Program-made: the position numbers and the translations under genes
Source: Silene conica
Lineage: Eukaryota; Streptophyta; Magnoliopsida; Caryophyllales; Caryophyllaceae
Assembly (NCBI GenBank): GCA_029255685.2
Contig: CM055320.2
Location: forward strand, 11,456,614-11,520,613
Reading direction: 5' to 3'
Length of the DNA stretch: 64,000 bases
The notes under the pieces: model-generated
Told to the model about the DNA's origin: nothing
The model's input: the letters and a program-made list of their open reading frames with translations, nothing else
The model's database searches: none
Shown here: positions 24,071-36,600 of the stretch, piece after piece
How the letters are laid out: each line of letters opens with the position of its first letter
How positions within the stretch are numbered: the first letter of the stretch is position 1

Positions 24071-25652
24071 TGATGCGTGTCTATTTTATGATGTTTTTCA
24101 TCTATTTTTACACGCATTTGGTCGCTCATTTACTATGTTTTAGCCCTTATTTCCCAACAATTGTGTACTTTCGTATTTTTATGCACTTTTGCAGATTTGT
24201 GCGGAAAAAGGACGATTTTACACCAAACTTATGCCCTCGAGACTTTTGCATAATTAAGGAACGAAGGAAAGTCAACAGGAATCATTAATCAAGTATCAAA
24301 AGGTCAAACCCGAGACAAATCAAAGCAATCTTATGCAGTAACGGGTCGACCGACCTACTAAATGGGTCGGCCGACCGGTTCTTTGAAGCCCAGAATTCGT
24401 GAAGCCCGTAAAGAGGTCGACCGACCCACTAAGTAGGTCGACCAACCTCAGCGAAGCCCAGAAGCGTTTTCGGAAATCGTTTAGAAGTATGGAGTCTTTA
24501 GGAAACTCTTAATTTCTGCCCTATATAAACTAATCTTGTGATTAGGGTTACATATTCAGTTTTTATCATTGAGTTTTAGCATCAAGTTTTTACCATCTAG
24601 CTTTTTATCACCTTTCTTCCATCATAATAATCAAGTTCATAATTCAGTTTTATTCCGTCTTTAGTTTATTTGTAATCTTTCAATAACTCTCAAGCATTCA
24701 ATAAAGTTTGTTCCTTTCTGCCTTAATTCCGATTTCTGGTAATTACTCTCTTAATCTAGTTTCAGTATTGTTCTTATTATTGTTGCATCCGGTTTAAGTT
24801 AGAATCCCAAGCTTTATTAATTCTTGCATGTTTAGATTATCGATCGTTCACCATGTTTTCCATATCAAATCTCGTCTTTATTGTTGTTCCAGCAATTATG
24901 AGTAGCTAAATTCACATGTTAGGATGTAGGGGATGAATATGCATAGGTAACGTAAATTCCGAGACCGACCTGTAGCAGAGCCGTGGTTGGCCGACTCAAT
25001 TAATGGGTCGGTCGACCAAGGCGGTGGTCGGCCGACTGGAGTAGCCGGTCGGTCGACCCACTCGCGTCTGTATTCTGTTTCGTCTTTCTTTGTTGACTAT
25101 AATACCCTACAATGAGACTGAAAGGAGACTTGTAGGATGTTAGTAATGACCTACCCAAGATTGAGAGATACGAGAAGGGCATTGGTTTACACCTTAAGAC
25201 GGCTAGGTTACCCAAGACTGAAAGGTATGTGACCTAGAATTTAGGAATCACCCTTATTGTTGACACCCAATAATTGTGAGACCTAGGAACTAATAGCATA
25301 GGCCGAAAGGAGCTATTAGGTACCATAGACCGAAAGGATATGTTACACCCCTTACGCGACTGCAATACATGTTGACCTTAGGATTTATATTACCTTAGCT
25401 ATTTATTACCCAAACATCCTAGCATCCCTTTTATTATTGTTTTATTATCATCTTTATTTACTTGTTTTATTTTTAATCCTTGCTTTAGACTTAGTAAACA
25501 ACCAATCAAACCCCCAAATTTGTTGCCTTTTAACTTAAACATCAAACAATAAACATTCCCCACCTCTTTGTGGTTCGACCCTTACTATCGCTATCTATAG
25601 TTTTAGTTTGGTTTATAAATTTTATCTTTGGTACCCTCAACGACGGGCATCA
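24071..25652 (+). repeat. 3' LTR of Athila C (1,582 bp)
   Basis: It matches the 5' LTR in length and over its whole course. Dyad modules are at 24344-24376, 24415-24447, 24985-25017 and 25026-25058, and the TATA box is at 24522-24528. In the tract about 25185-25265 it matches the D 5' LTR better than its own 5' partner. Confidence 0.93.
24344..25058. repeat. Four paired dyad modules, 3' LTR of C
   Basis: Pairs 24344-24355/24365-24376, 24415-24426/24436-24447, 24985-24996/25006-25017 and 25026-25037/25047-25058, all with 9-nt spacers despite single-base changes in some dyads. Confidence 0.93.
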
Positions 25653-25657
25653 GTCCT

Positions 25658-26401
25658 CCCGTAGTTTCGTCAGTGTCCTCTCGTAGTTTCTTCAATTCAT
25701 TCATTTAGGGTTCTTCTTAAGACTCCCATGTAGGAATCTTCTCTAAGATTCTTTATTTTCATCATTGGTTTGCGAGCGAAATATTTTCTCCCACTCCATC
25801 CTTTTAACAATGACTTTTATTTGTATAAGGATAGCAATTTCGATTTAACCAATGCATATGAATGTTTGAAGTTTTATAGGTGTGATGTATACATTCTCAT
25901 TTTCACTTAAAATGAAAATCTTATAATGAACTAATGATTTCCTAATTTGATTGAAAGTATCTCATGGGGTGTAGTTCTCCGTTTTAATCAACACTTTGAT
26001 TATATTATATTGATCGTATCAATGTTTATTGTGTGACAAGATCACTATTATTCATGTTTTAACAAGGTATGTAATTTATTTTAGAAATCAAGTCATTGAT
26101 TTAAGATCAAAAGTAGTGACTCGGGTTGAAAACCAAGTCACCAATATCCAAAATTACAACCATTGTTTTAGGATTTTAATCCTTGTCTTACAAGAAAGTA
26201 AATTGTTCCATAATAAAATGCAAAATATGAAAGAAGACGATATGAAAATTAGAGCCTAGCTCTTCAAGTCTTCGATCAATTGGATGCTACCGTAGCCATC
26301 CAAGTAAGGAACCTTATGCTTCCTTCTACTTGCCCTTATCATTAGTAGGAGGTGGCCTTTTAAAACAATTAAAAAGGGTAAATATCAACACATTTGTATC
26401 A
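25658..26401 (-). other. Copia B sequence between C and gag
   Basis: This is the continuation of the B interior, directly after gag on the minus strand, where protease and integrase are normally found. I find no convincing pol similarity. Confidence 0.65.
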
Positions 26402-27187
26402 CTATACATAAGTTGATAAATGACATGAATTTAAACGAGACTTATTACCTACGGCGGTTGCCTTCCCATTTTTGAGATCGCTTAAGTATTTGGGGCAATT
26501 ACGCTTCCAATGACCGATCCTTGTGCAATAATGGCACTTGTCTTCGGATTTTGAGGTGGAAGCGTCTTTCGAAAAGGTCTTTTCTTTGGTCGCTTTGGGC
26601 TTGAACGTTTTCTTGCCCTTGCCTTTAAAGGCATTCTTTTTGAAGCTTGCTTTCCCTTTCTTTTCGATGTTTAAAACATCCTTGGTGTAACTTTCATGAA
26701 GTCCCATGTCCCTTTCGGCTTGGACGAGCATCTTATGCAACTCATCCAATGTTGTCTCTTGGTTTCGCATATTAAAATTCACCCGGAATTGATCATACGA
26801 TTTGACCTTATTGAGCGAGTGAAGAACTCGGTCAATTATGAGAGAGTCGGGAACATCAACGTCTTGCGCTTTTAGAGTCTCCGCGAGCTCACCGAGTTTG
26901 AGCACATGAGGGCTTATCTTTTGCCCTTCCTTTAAGGTGATGTCGAAGAAGGCGGATGCCGCCTCATATTGAATCACCCTTGGAGTTTGCGAAAACATGG
27001 TCGCAAGCTTGGTGTATATCTCATACGATGTGGTCAACTTGATCATACTCTTATCGTCACCTTGAGCGGCCAAAAGTAATTGCACATCCCAATCCTTAAA
27101 ATTTGAACCATGCTTATCGAGTTTGCAACGGTCCATAAAGGACCGAAGCCATGATACGTTAGTGAGAGGTGGAGCGTTGGTTGCCAT
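26402..27187 (-). CDS. Gag of copia B (261 aa frame)
   Basis: This copia-type gag begins MATNAPPLTNVSW, has a central gag domain (VIQYEAASAFF, SLIIDRVLHSLN, NMRNQETTLDELHKML), a lysine-rich stretch and a CCHC knuckle CHYCTRIGHWKRNC at about residues 219-232. It would package RNA of the family. The frame closes soon after the knuckle, near where protease begins in complete relatives such as E. With no pol following, B may rely on other elements for enzymes. Confidence 0.82.
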   Translation of the reverse strand: MATNAPPLTNVSWLRSFMDRCKLDKHGSNFKDWDVQLLLAAQGDDKSMIKLTTSYEIYTKLATMFSQTPRVIQYEAASAFFDITLKEGQKISPHVLKLGELAETLKAQDVDVPDSLIIDRVLHSLNKVKSYDQFRVNFNMRNQETTLDELHKMLVQAERDMGLHESYTKDVLNIEKKGKASFKKNAFKGKGKKTFKPKATKEKTFSKDASTSKSEDKCHYCTRIGHWKRNCPKYLSDLKNGKATAVGNKSRLNSCHLSTYV

Positions 27188-29607
27188 TTGATGATGTCGA
27201 AAATTAAACTACAATAATAAAAGGATAAACAACATCATTTTAAATTCATAATTTGAATTTTAAGAAACTTAAACATGTTAAGTATATTTACTTAATGATC
27301 TCTTACCCAATTAAGTAAACAATCCCGAGACCCAAACCCATACTAATCCGGGCACGGTGTAGCCGATTCAACCCGTATCGGTATAATTTGGTGGATTAAC
27401 CTTTTAATCGGTTCTACCTTAGAACTCTCGGTCGACAATTTTCTAAAATCGTCTTTAGCCCGAACTTATTGCAACTACGGTTACGAATACTTTCGTTGAG
27501 ATCAACCAAATTTCAAGGTGTAATCTTTATTACCCCACTTACCCAACGTGACAATTTTAGTACCCCGGTATAGCCGAGCCTACGTTCTTGTGAAGAAGGG
27601 ATTCATGGGTCCGTACTTTTTGGTAAGGCTAAGTCTCAATACTTATATGTAAGAGATCTATTCAAATTATTATCTATCTCCATTTAAGTGAACTAAGTCG
27701 GTGAATTATCGATAAAATAAATGACTAGGTCGACTAAATCGAAAAAAAATTGCATGAGACGATATACGATTTGGCTATGCATGCAAACATATAAAAAAGC
27801 AAAATAAAAGCATAAAAATAAACCCTAGTATGGCCTTTCCTAGAAAAGAAATAATAAAATTACAAATTCAGAAACCAACTCCTTTGGTCCCTTGAACTTC
27901 ACGAGGCACGCACTTCGAGGTAAACACCGTCTTTGTCGGAACCCTTTCCGAATGGCACCGTCTTCAAGGAACTCCGGTTTTTACAAAAATTACAACTTTT
28001 CTAGTCTACTTTATACATTATAAAATAGAAATAAATTACAATTGGGTGATACGAGATCACAAAATTACAACCGAATCGGTAACCCCTTACATTACGGGAA
28101 ATACCGATTTAAAGACTAAGGCCATACTAAGTAAATTACATAATTACCAAAATTACGTAAATAAATCATGACATTCATAATAAAATATGCAATGCTTATG
28201 AATATATGAACTATCATGCAAATCCTAAGCCAAATCGTCCTATTTAAATAAATAGTCATCGTATACCTTGGTTTTTATGGAATCGCGTGTTTTAACGATT
28301 AACAACACTACGCATTATATGAATCGGTATTCATTCTTAAGTTAATCATCCTAACTCATATAGGTTTCAAAATTTAGTCATACTCAAACTTTGAACATGA
28401 CTTAACTTAACATATTTTAATATTGTTCGGTATAACTCGGTTTTACGGGAAAAATAATATAAAAATCCAAAAGAGTCATAAAAATTTCGAAAATTTCAAA
28501 ATTCAAAATTTGAAAAATCCGGATTGTTCTTAAAATTTCAGAGCTTTAAAAATATTAGTATTTATACGGTTTTAACATTTATTTCGAAAATAAGACGTAA
28601 AACTAGCATTTTAAGTCGGAAAATTCAATAATTAACTCCATAAATGCAAATAAAATACTAATAATATTTTTACACTTTCCAAAACATTTTAAGAACATAA
28701 AATGGACAGAAAATCACACTGCCCAAGAGCCGAAATTTTAAATTAATATGACTCTTTTAATTCAATTTTAAATGCAACTTTTTAACAATTAAAATTAAAT
28801 CAAAACAGAAACTTTTGGCTCCCAAGAATAATTTCGTGATGAACATATCATATATGACTATTATGGGTTAATTTTACGGCCATTTTAACAACTATTGCAA
28901 ATTTTAACGATTTTCGTCATATATCGTACGATTTTAACCTTTAAAATTATTTCTCAAGCATAAAATAAGATAAAAATCTCGAAATTTTTATACATGCTGG
29001 AAATAATATATATGACATCGTGTTAAATTTTTATGGCCAATCTCCAACTTAAACTATTAAAGTCGAAATAATGTCACTAATTACCCGATTTTTACATTAA
29101 AAATCTATAATATTGCAATATTTGAGATAAATTTCTGGAATTCAACATATATCTTAAATATTGCATGTGACATACTCATAAATTTTTATAGTCAAATTCG
29201 TAATATAACTATACAAACCCATTTTTATTCATCTTATTGCATTTTAACATTTAAAATTCATATCACATGTATTATTAGTCCATAATTTACGAAAATTCAT
29301 ATTCATAACATAGGATATACATGTGAAAACATACTGAAAAATCTCGGCCAAAGGATGATTTTAACTTTTTTTCCTAAAATAAACAATTTTTAACCATTAA
29401 AAACTTAATAAAACCGAAAATATAATACCATTAACCAATATTCATGCAAAATATATTCCAAAAATTCTAAAACATTTTAGAAAACAGTAGATATTCATGC
29501 TTCAATAATTTCGGCCATATCTTATATCAAACGAAATTCCAAATTTTATTTTGTTATCTTAATAACTCCGTAAAAACGTAAACGGAAAGCATGCAACCAA
29601 CCTAGTT
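27188..29607 (-). other. 5' leader of copia B (non-coding)
   Basis: A 2.4-kb AT-rich leader, collinear with 850-3287 of copia A. No gene seen. Confidence 0.8.
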
Positions 29608-29619
29608 GCTCTGATACCA
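29608..29619 (-). promoter_or_regulatory. Primer binding site, tRNA-iMet (copia B)
   Basis: TGGTATCAGAGC on the minus strand, two bases from the LTR end. Confidence 0.95.
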
Positions 29620-29621
29620 AT

Positions 29622-30871
29622 TGTTAGGTTTAGTTACTCATAAACTAATCATTTTAGTCATACTAATATAATCTTTTAATTAATTAACATTTAATTAACA
29701 TTTTATTAGATCTTATGCATGCTAATAATGCGGAAATAAGGAGATTTCGAACCCTTACACACGGTCCAAAATATAGCAAGGATGATCCTCCAATGTTCAA
29801 CAAGAACACCTCCTTTGTGATGCACCAAGACAACCCTTGATTGAACCGAAACTTAGAACAAGCTAGTGCCAAAATCGGTTCTCCTTAAACAATTCTAATC
29901 TCTTTAATTAGAATATGAAACTAGTATATAACTTATTATTATAAGTATTATTATTATCTCACAATAATAATATTAGAGGATTTTGTTATTATTTTTCTCA
30001 CCCTTAGAAAAATTCACAAGCATAAAAGATTAGTATGAATTGTAAGCTACTTACATATTTTATGTAGGTGTTGCTTGGGGTATAAGGGAGGCCGGGTATG
30101 GGGAAGAACAAGAGGGAACCAATTCCCTTTCCCATGTAATTAGGGTGGCTAGTAGGTGTTCGTCTCAAAAACACTTTAATGATTATGTTTTATCAATTAA
30201 TAAAACATCCATAATCATCTTCATTTAGCTACCCAAATCAGCACATGTGCATTCAAAATGGACTTTATTTTACCATTTTATCAACTTCACAATTGTATAT
30301 TATGTAACATGTAATATGTCACAATATTATAAAATAACAATTGTTTTAATTTAGTCATACATATTTAACAAGTAAATATTATTCATAAATTAATAAATCA
30401 TATTTATAAAGTTGACTAGTAATTCGAAATTACTATTAATAAAATGGTCATTCATAATAATCGTCAATACGATTTACAACTTTTGTAATAATTATAACCC
30501 AATTCATTCTAATCACGATATTATAAAATATCGTTTATTGTTTAATAATTGACACGTTTCAATTTTAAACATAAATCATACAATAAGATTTAACCTCTGA
30601 TTTCTCGGTATACGAGTTTAAGGAATATGATCAAATCGTATCAATATACATTTGATCACTTTATCAATTAAGGGAATTGTCCTAAAGGTGTGACCTAAAG
30701 GGATCAACTGACCACCACCGTCATACGACAGTAATGTCAAACTCTAGCTAGCCAATCATTACCGATTAATGTTGGTCAGTTGACTAATATAAATCGTATC
30801 ATCTCTTGCGCATTCTCGTTATGAGATTTAATTACGTGATCGCACTATTGTTGAGGACACATTTCCCAACA
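29622..30871 (-). repeat. 5' LTR of copia B (1,250 bp)
   Basis: Full LTR, ends TGTTGGG and CCTAACA on the minus strand, followed by target duplication ATTAC. Stem TCAACTGACCA (30704-30714) pairs with TGGTCAGTTGA (30773-30783). Confidence 0.94.
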
Positions 30872-31862
30872 ATTACTTACCTACATCCTAACATATGAGG
30901 CTTATAACCGGTGACATTCATGACCGGTTCATCTAGGAAAGTGAGTAGTTACTCCTTATAAGACATGTAACATCAACTTGTATAAACATGAGTTCAGTCT
31001 TCTTTATACCTGTATGCATTCGGGTTTGCGGTTTGTTGATACATGTGGTAGAGGTTCTCTTTTATTCATTTTACCCATAAGCTTCACAAAGCCAAATTTA
31101 CCTATTTTTGTCCCATATAGCTACAATCCATGATTTTACCCACCATAGCCGAGCTAGTAATGGTAGCATTTTGGGAGTGTGTTGTTTTGCAATTTGGTTA
31201 CCTTATCTTGTCATAAGAATAATGGGTGAAAAAAAAGAAAAAAAAGGAGGAATTCAGAAAAATTGCAGCAAGAAAAAAAAAGAAAAAGAAGAAAAAGTCA
31301 TGTGTGAAAAGTTGAAGAAATCTATTGACGATTTTCTACTCACATTATTTTATATCATATCTTATGGGGAGTTGATGAGTTTTTATGGTATTGAGAGTTG
31401 GATGCATCCTATTTACATCGTGTGAATTGATTTATTGAGTTTGAAGTTGGGAAATTTATATAATTTGGTTCTCATGGTTACTAGCTTGGCTTTTAACTCT
31501 AGTTTTTGCCAAATTCATTTTCAGCCCCTTCTTACCCATAATCTCACATACCCCATAACTATCCTCGGCATGTATCATGGTCATTAAAGTGTGGGAATGC
31601 ATACGTACGGTTTTAGAGACCTTATTCATGTTAGATTACATGCATGTTCTTATAGGTCACAGTTAGGTGAGTGATCTTTATTCTTCCTATCTTGCACTAT
31701 ATATTGCCTTGTGTCTATTTGAGTGATTGAGCAACCCGTGAGAGTCCAGTTTAGACAATCTTGCAAAGTCCAAAGTCCAACCGCTTTATGAAGCATGTTT
31801 AGATTCGTTTGCCTTAGGATTTGACAATTAGAGGTGATTATTCACTTGGTTTAGATGTTGAG
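30872..31862 (+). mobile_element. Athila fragment F, 3' noncoding region
   Basis: About 1 kb matching the 3' noncoding regions of C and D block by block: the GGTGACATTCATGACC block, CATAAGCTTCACA, an A-rich tract (about 31225-31300) and the conserved block at 31627-31675. F is the oldest host here; A, B and the left part of D are inserted in it. No intact protein of F lies in the window. Confidence 0.8.
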
Positions 31863-31871
31863 TGATGCGTG

Positions 31872-32865
31872 TGTGGGGAATAAAGCATGTATTCACCCTA
31901 AACTTGCAGGATTATAATGAAAAATACAGTTGTGTTTATAGTCATAAGATTAAAAGGATAAGAAAAAGAATTCAACCTTTGGTCCTTTGTGCTTAAGGCC
32001 TAAGAACAGGAATTAAAGTAAATTCCCTCCTATAACTTGCACCCAAGACTTAGTTTGAGACGTGGCCGCGTGTGCTAGAAATCCTCTCCAATTGCCTTGC
32101 AATATAGGGAGAGCCCTTGAGGTTTTAGATGTGAGATCTGAGGTTTTGGGAGAAGAATGCTCTCAAACCCTAATTTTACCCTGAGATTCTTTTACAGTGC
32201 AACAAGAGTAGTTGATATAAGGAGAAGGACTCTCCTTATATACTACATATGGCCGAATTGGAGATAGGGTAGGAGTGGGCTTTCCACTCTTACCTTATTC
32301 TAATTCGTGATTCGACCCAATTGCTTAAATATAATTCGCGGGTTTATAATTATAAATCGTAACATGTTATCAGATATTAATACAGTCGATATATTAATAA
32401 TGGTCTGACAAAATACGATATTGTATAATTGCCCAAATTAATATAACTGTTTATATTAATACGCGAATACAATATTTAATTAAATATAACCGTTTATATT
32501 TAATTTACGAATTAATCATGTAATCCGTATTAGCTAAAATTATTTAATCCGTATTAAATAATAATCTCAACATCTTATTGACTAATTTAATAGTCAATAC
32601 CTCTGACTAACCGTTTAGTCATATCCGGCAAAATGTGACTGTATTTTCATACCTTCACATCTCTCAAACGTGTCCTATAGGTGTGACGTATAGGGACCAG
32701 TTGATCACCGCCATCCGTATGACAATAACGTCAAACTTATCTAGCAAGCCAACCGTTATTGATAAACGTGGATCAACTGGTAATAATACAGAAGTATGCC
32801 CTTGTGATCCTTAAAGAGATTTAATAAGTCATTGTACTTAATTGTCAAGGACACCAGCCCCAACA
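31872..32865 (-). repeat. 3' LTR of copia E (994 bp)
   Basis: Ends TGTTGGGGCTGG and TTATTCCCCACA on the minus strand. It contains the stem ACCAGTTGATC (32696-32706) with GATCAACTGGT (32771-32781) and a palindrome over a TATA-like site (32215-32241). Confidence 0.95.
32215..32241 (-). promoter_or_regulatory. Palindromic TATA-like site, LTR of E
   Basis: An 11-bp perfect stem ATATAAGGAGA with loop AGGAC; the other LTR has it at 39768-39794. TATATAAGG on the minus strand is a plausible TATA box. G has a 13-bp version with a compensating base-pair change (62151-62177). Confidence 0.65.
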
Positions 32866-33676
32866 ATCTCCCACTTGTCCGTACAAGGGTATGTTCAATG
32901 ACGTTATCACACTACATGTGGAGGACACAATCTCCAACAAACTCCCACTTGTCCGTACAAGTGTAGGTGCGATAACCGAATCTCATATCCTTTTAAAATT
33001 TCTCACACTCAATGTAAGACAATTTGCAAATCCGCATTCGCAAAGGTCGTATCTCACAAGCGATCTGTATCAAGAGTGGTTTCCCATGCATTTCAGTTAC
33101 TACTCCTCGAGTGGCCCTGAGAAATGATAAAATCCTGATAAGGGTTTGGATATTTCCCTCAACTCGAATCCTGCCGATATCGCCCAGCATGAAATAACCC
33201 AGAAAAAATCCTCTTGGCCCCTGTTACGGTGACCGTGGGAAAGAAACCAAAGTTACCCAAAATCTGTCTTAATCTCAAGAGACAGTTGAAGGTCAAAAGA
33301 CTCGACTCTAAGGAACACTATGGAGGTCCTATCCACGACCAGGCACCCAATGTTATAAAACATTTAGGACTCCATAACGCTGTCACGGGGTGTCCTACGA
33401 GATATCCGTATAACTCGCCTTTGTGATTGGTCAGTCATCCACGTGACTTATGGCTCGTTGAACCCACCATCAACCAACGTCACAAAATGATTACCTGAGT
33501 TATCAGCTCAAGTGGGTAATCAAGGACCAAAACGATGTAATGTTAATCAGTTCACTTTGTGGTGTTCAAAATTGGCGTACAATTCCACATGAGAAACAAA
33601 ACATTTTATATCATAACAATAAGGTTGAATAGAGTACACGAGAAAATGAATTATTACATGAATTCATAAAAGAGTA
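32866..33676 (-). other. 3' noncoding region and purine tracts of E
   Basis: On the minus strand the purine tract GGGAGAT abuts the LTR, preceded by a short stem around ACGG (32872-32887). A second, stronger hairpin plus GGGAGT copy lies at 32942-32963, followed by an LTR-start-like TGTTGGAG. The rest shows no gene. Confidence 0.75.
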
Positions 33677-36600
33677 CTACAACTTAGGAACACATCCAAT
33701 TCCCATGGAATGAATGTGCCCTTCATGCTTATCACGTGGTAATGCTTTTGTGAGAGGATCGGCTATGTTGTCATCCGTAGCGATCTTTTCAATAAAAATC
33801 TCCTTTTGCTCCACGTAATCTCTGATTAGATGAGCTTTCCGTTGCACATGCCTAGCCTTGCTGCTAGACTTATGCTCCTTAGCTTGGAAGATGGCACCGC
33901 TATTGTCACAATAGACGGTGATTGGGTCATTCGAACTAGGCACTACTGATAGTCCTTGCAAGAATTGACGCATCCATATTGCTTCCTTAGCTGCTTCCGA
34001 GGCGGCATAGTACTCGGACTCAGTCGTAGAATCTGCTGTAACACTCTGTTTAGAACTTTTCCAGCTGACAGCAGCGCCATTAAGAGTAAAAACGAATCCA
34101 GACTGAGATTTCGAGTCATCTCGATCCGTTTGGAAGCTAGCATCTGCGTAACCCGTGGCGCAGAGCGTCGAGTCGCCTCCAAAAGTCAATCCCCAATCTT
34201 TAGTCCTCCGTAGGTACTTAAGAATGTTTTTCACGGCCATCCAGTGTTGTTCACCTGGATGAGCTTGGAATCGACTTGTCATACTCAATGCATATGCAAC
34301 GTCAGGACGTGTGCATATCATGGCATACATGATCGATCCTATTGCCGAAGCATAAGGAATCCGACTCATGCGCTCTTTCTCTTCCACTGACTTAGCTTCT
34401 TGAGACTTGCTCAAGTGAAGCCCAGGAGTCATAGGAAGGAACCCCTTCTTGGAGTTCGTCATACTGAATCTCTCCAGAATCTTCTCTATATAAGACTCCT
34501 GACTGAGAGACAACATCCGTCGTGATCTATCCCTGTAGATACGGATGCCCAAAATTCTTTGTGCCTCTCCCAGATCTTTCATCTGGAAATGGTTTTTCAA
34601 CCATGCTTTAACCGAAGATAAGAGAGGTATGTCATTCCCAATCAAGAGTATGTCATCGACATACAGTACTAGGAATACAATCTTACTCCCACTCGACTTG
34701 ATATAGAGGCATGGTTCCTCGACTGATCGAATGAACCCATTCTCTTTTATCACTTGGTCGAAGCGATGATTCCAACTCCGCGATGCTTGCTTAAGTCCAT
34801 AGATGGAACGCTTAAGCTTGCAAACTTTCTTAGGATGTGCTGGATCGATAAAACCCTCGGGTTGTACCATGTACAACTCTTCCTCCAAATAACCGTTTAA
34901 GAAGGCGGTTTTAACGTCCATTTGCCATATTTCATAGTCATGAAATGCGGCGATCGCTAAGATAATCCGAATGGAACGTAGCATGACTACGGGTGCAAAG
35001 ATCTCATCATAGTGCAAGCCTAGCACTTGAGTGAAACCTTTAGCAACTAGTCTAGCCTTATGGATATCTTGTTGTCCTTCCACGGCATGCTTTATCTTGT
35101 AAAGCCATTTGCATTGAAGGGGACGTACCTTTGCAGGTAGGTCCACAAGATCCCACACGTTGTTCTCATACATGGAGTCCATCTCGGATTGCATGGCTTC
35201 TAGCCATAGCTTTGAGTCAGAACTGGTAATTGCACCTTTATAGGTTGTGGGTTCATTACCCTCTAGGAGTAAGACGTCATCTGTATCGTGTTCCTCGACC
35301 ATACCAATGTATCTGTCCGGTGGAATAGAGACTCTTCCTGACCTCCTAGGTTCCTCAGGGATATCTACCGCAGCCTCGGTTGAAGGTACTGTTTCCTCCA
35401 ATGGTTGCTCGGTAGTTGGTTCTTGAACCTCCGATAACTCGAAAGTTCTATTACTCGACTTGTTCTCGAGAAATTCTTTCTCTAAGAACGTCGCACTAGC
35501 CGCAACAAAAACACGTTGTTCGGTAGGCGAGTAGAAGTAATGACCAAACGTTCCCTTTGGATAGCCTATAAAGTATGTCTTGACCGATCGCGGGCCGAGC
35601 ATATCCTCGTGTCTCCACTTGACATAAGCCTCGCAGCCCCAAACCCGAATAAAGGACAAGTTAGGGACCGTTCCCTTCCATAATTCGTATGGAGTCTTGT
35701 CAACAGCTTTAGACGGACTTCGGTTAAGTATTAGAGCGGCCGACAAAAGAGCATAGCCCCACAATGAATCAGGCACAACGGTGTGACTCATCATGGATCG
35801 AACCATATCGAGTAAAGTCCGATTTCTCCGTTCGGACACACCATTTAATTGTGGTGTTCCAGGTGGAGTCAACTGTAGCACGATCCCACAGTCTTTTAGG
35901 TGTTGATCAAACTCGTGTGAAAGATACTCACCACCACGATCCGAACGTAGTGCTTTAATCTTTCTACCCAGCTGGTTCTGTACCCGATTCTGGTATTCTT
36001 TGAACTTGTCAAAGGATTCACTTTTATGTTTCATCAAGTAGACATAGCCATATCTACTCAAATCATCCGTGAAAGTGATGAAATACCTATAGCCTTCTCG
36101 TGCGTTGATCGACATAGGGCCACATACGTCCGTATGTATGAGTCCTAATAGGTCGGCAGCGCGCATTCCAACACCTTTGAAGGAAATACGAGTCATTTTA
36201 CCGATGAGACATGATTCACACGTGCCATATGATTCGAAATCAAAGGGCGATATAGCTCCATTCTGTATGAGCTGTTTTACGCGTTTCTCATTTATGTGTC
36301 CCATACGACAATGCCATAGGTAAGTTTGATCTTTGTCACCTACCTTTAATCTTTTATTATTCACATGTAATATCTCGGTAGTTTGATCTAAAACATAAAT
36401 TCCATTTATGGAAACTGCCTTGCCATAAATCATATTGTGTAAGGATAAAATACAGCTATTATTCTCTATTACAAATGAAAAGCCGAGTTTGTCAAGTGCA
36501 GAAACTGAAATAATGTTTTTGGATAAACTAGGAACATAATAACAGTTATATAAAAATAACTCGAATCCACTTGGAAGCTGGATTACGTATGTTCCCTTCG

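Larger units (their letters stand above)
16209..25652 (+). mobile_element. Athila-type element C, gag-protease only
   Basis: This Ty3/gypsy element is flanked by GTCCT (16204-16208, 25653-25657). Both LTRs are 1,582 bp once the solo LTR in the left one is removed. Order: 5' LTR, tRNA-Asp primer site, gag, protease, an unfamiliar tail ORF, about 2 kb noncoding, hairpin plus purine tract, 3' LTR. RT, RNase H and integrase are absent, so it is non-autonomous. The coding part has a few breaks. LTR divergence is about 1% by eye. Six distinct places inside hold paired dyad modules. Confidence 0.92.
4666..30871 (-). mobile_element. Copia element B, gag-only, nested host
   Basis: This Ty1/copia element reads on the minus strand and is flanked by ATTAC on both sides (4661-4665, 30872-30876). 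Its parts on the plus map are: 3' LTR 4666-4715 plus 13365-14564; 3' noncoding 14565-16203 and 25658-26401; gag 26402-27187; leader 27188-29607; primer site 29608-29619; 5' LTR 29622-30871. Removing the nested elements L and C leaves about 8.1 kb. No protease, integrase or RT is recognisable, so it is a non-autonomous, gag-bearing derivative. Both LTRs are 1,250 bp and differ at roughly 1-1.5% of positions by eye, so insertion was fairly recent. Confidence 0.9.

Noticed and set aside
17776-25058. Resemblance of repeat-spacer-repeat modules to a CRISPR array
   Set aside because: This is plant retroelement DNA. Modules are mostly isolated pairs with 9-nt spacers, there is no leader or cas gene, and the D array has identical spacers.
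31108-31425. 105-codon frame as a host gene
   Set aside because: It lies in the Athila F 3' noncoding region and spans the A-rich tract that is also noncoding in C and D.
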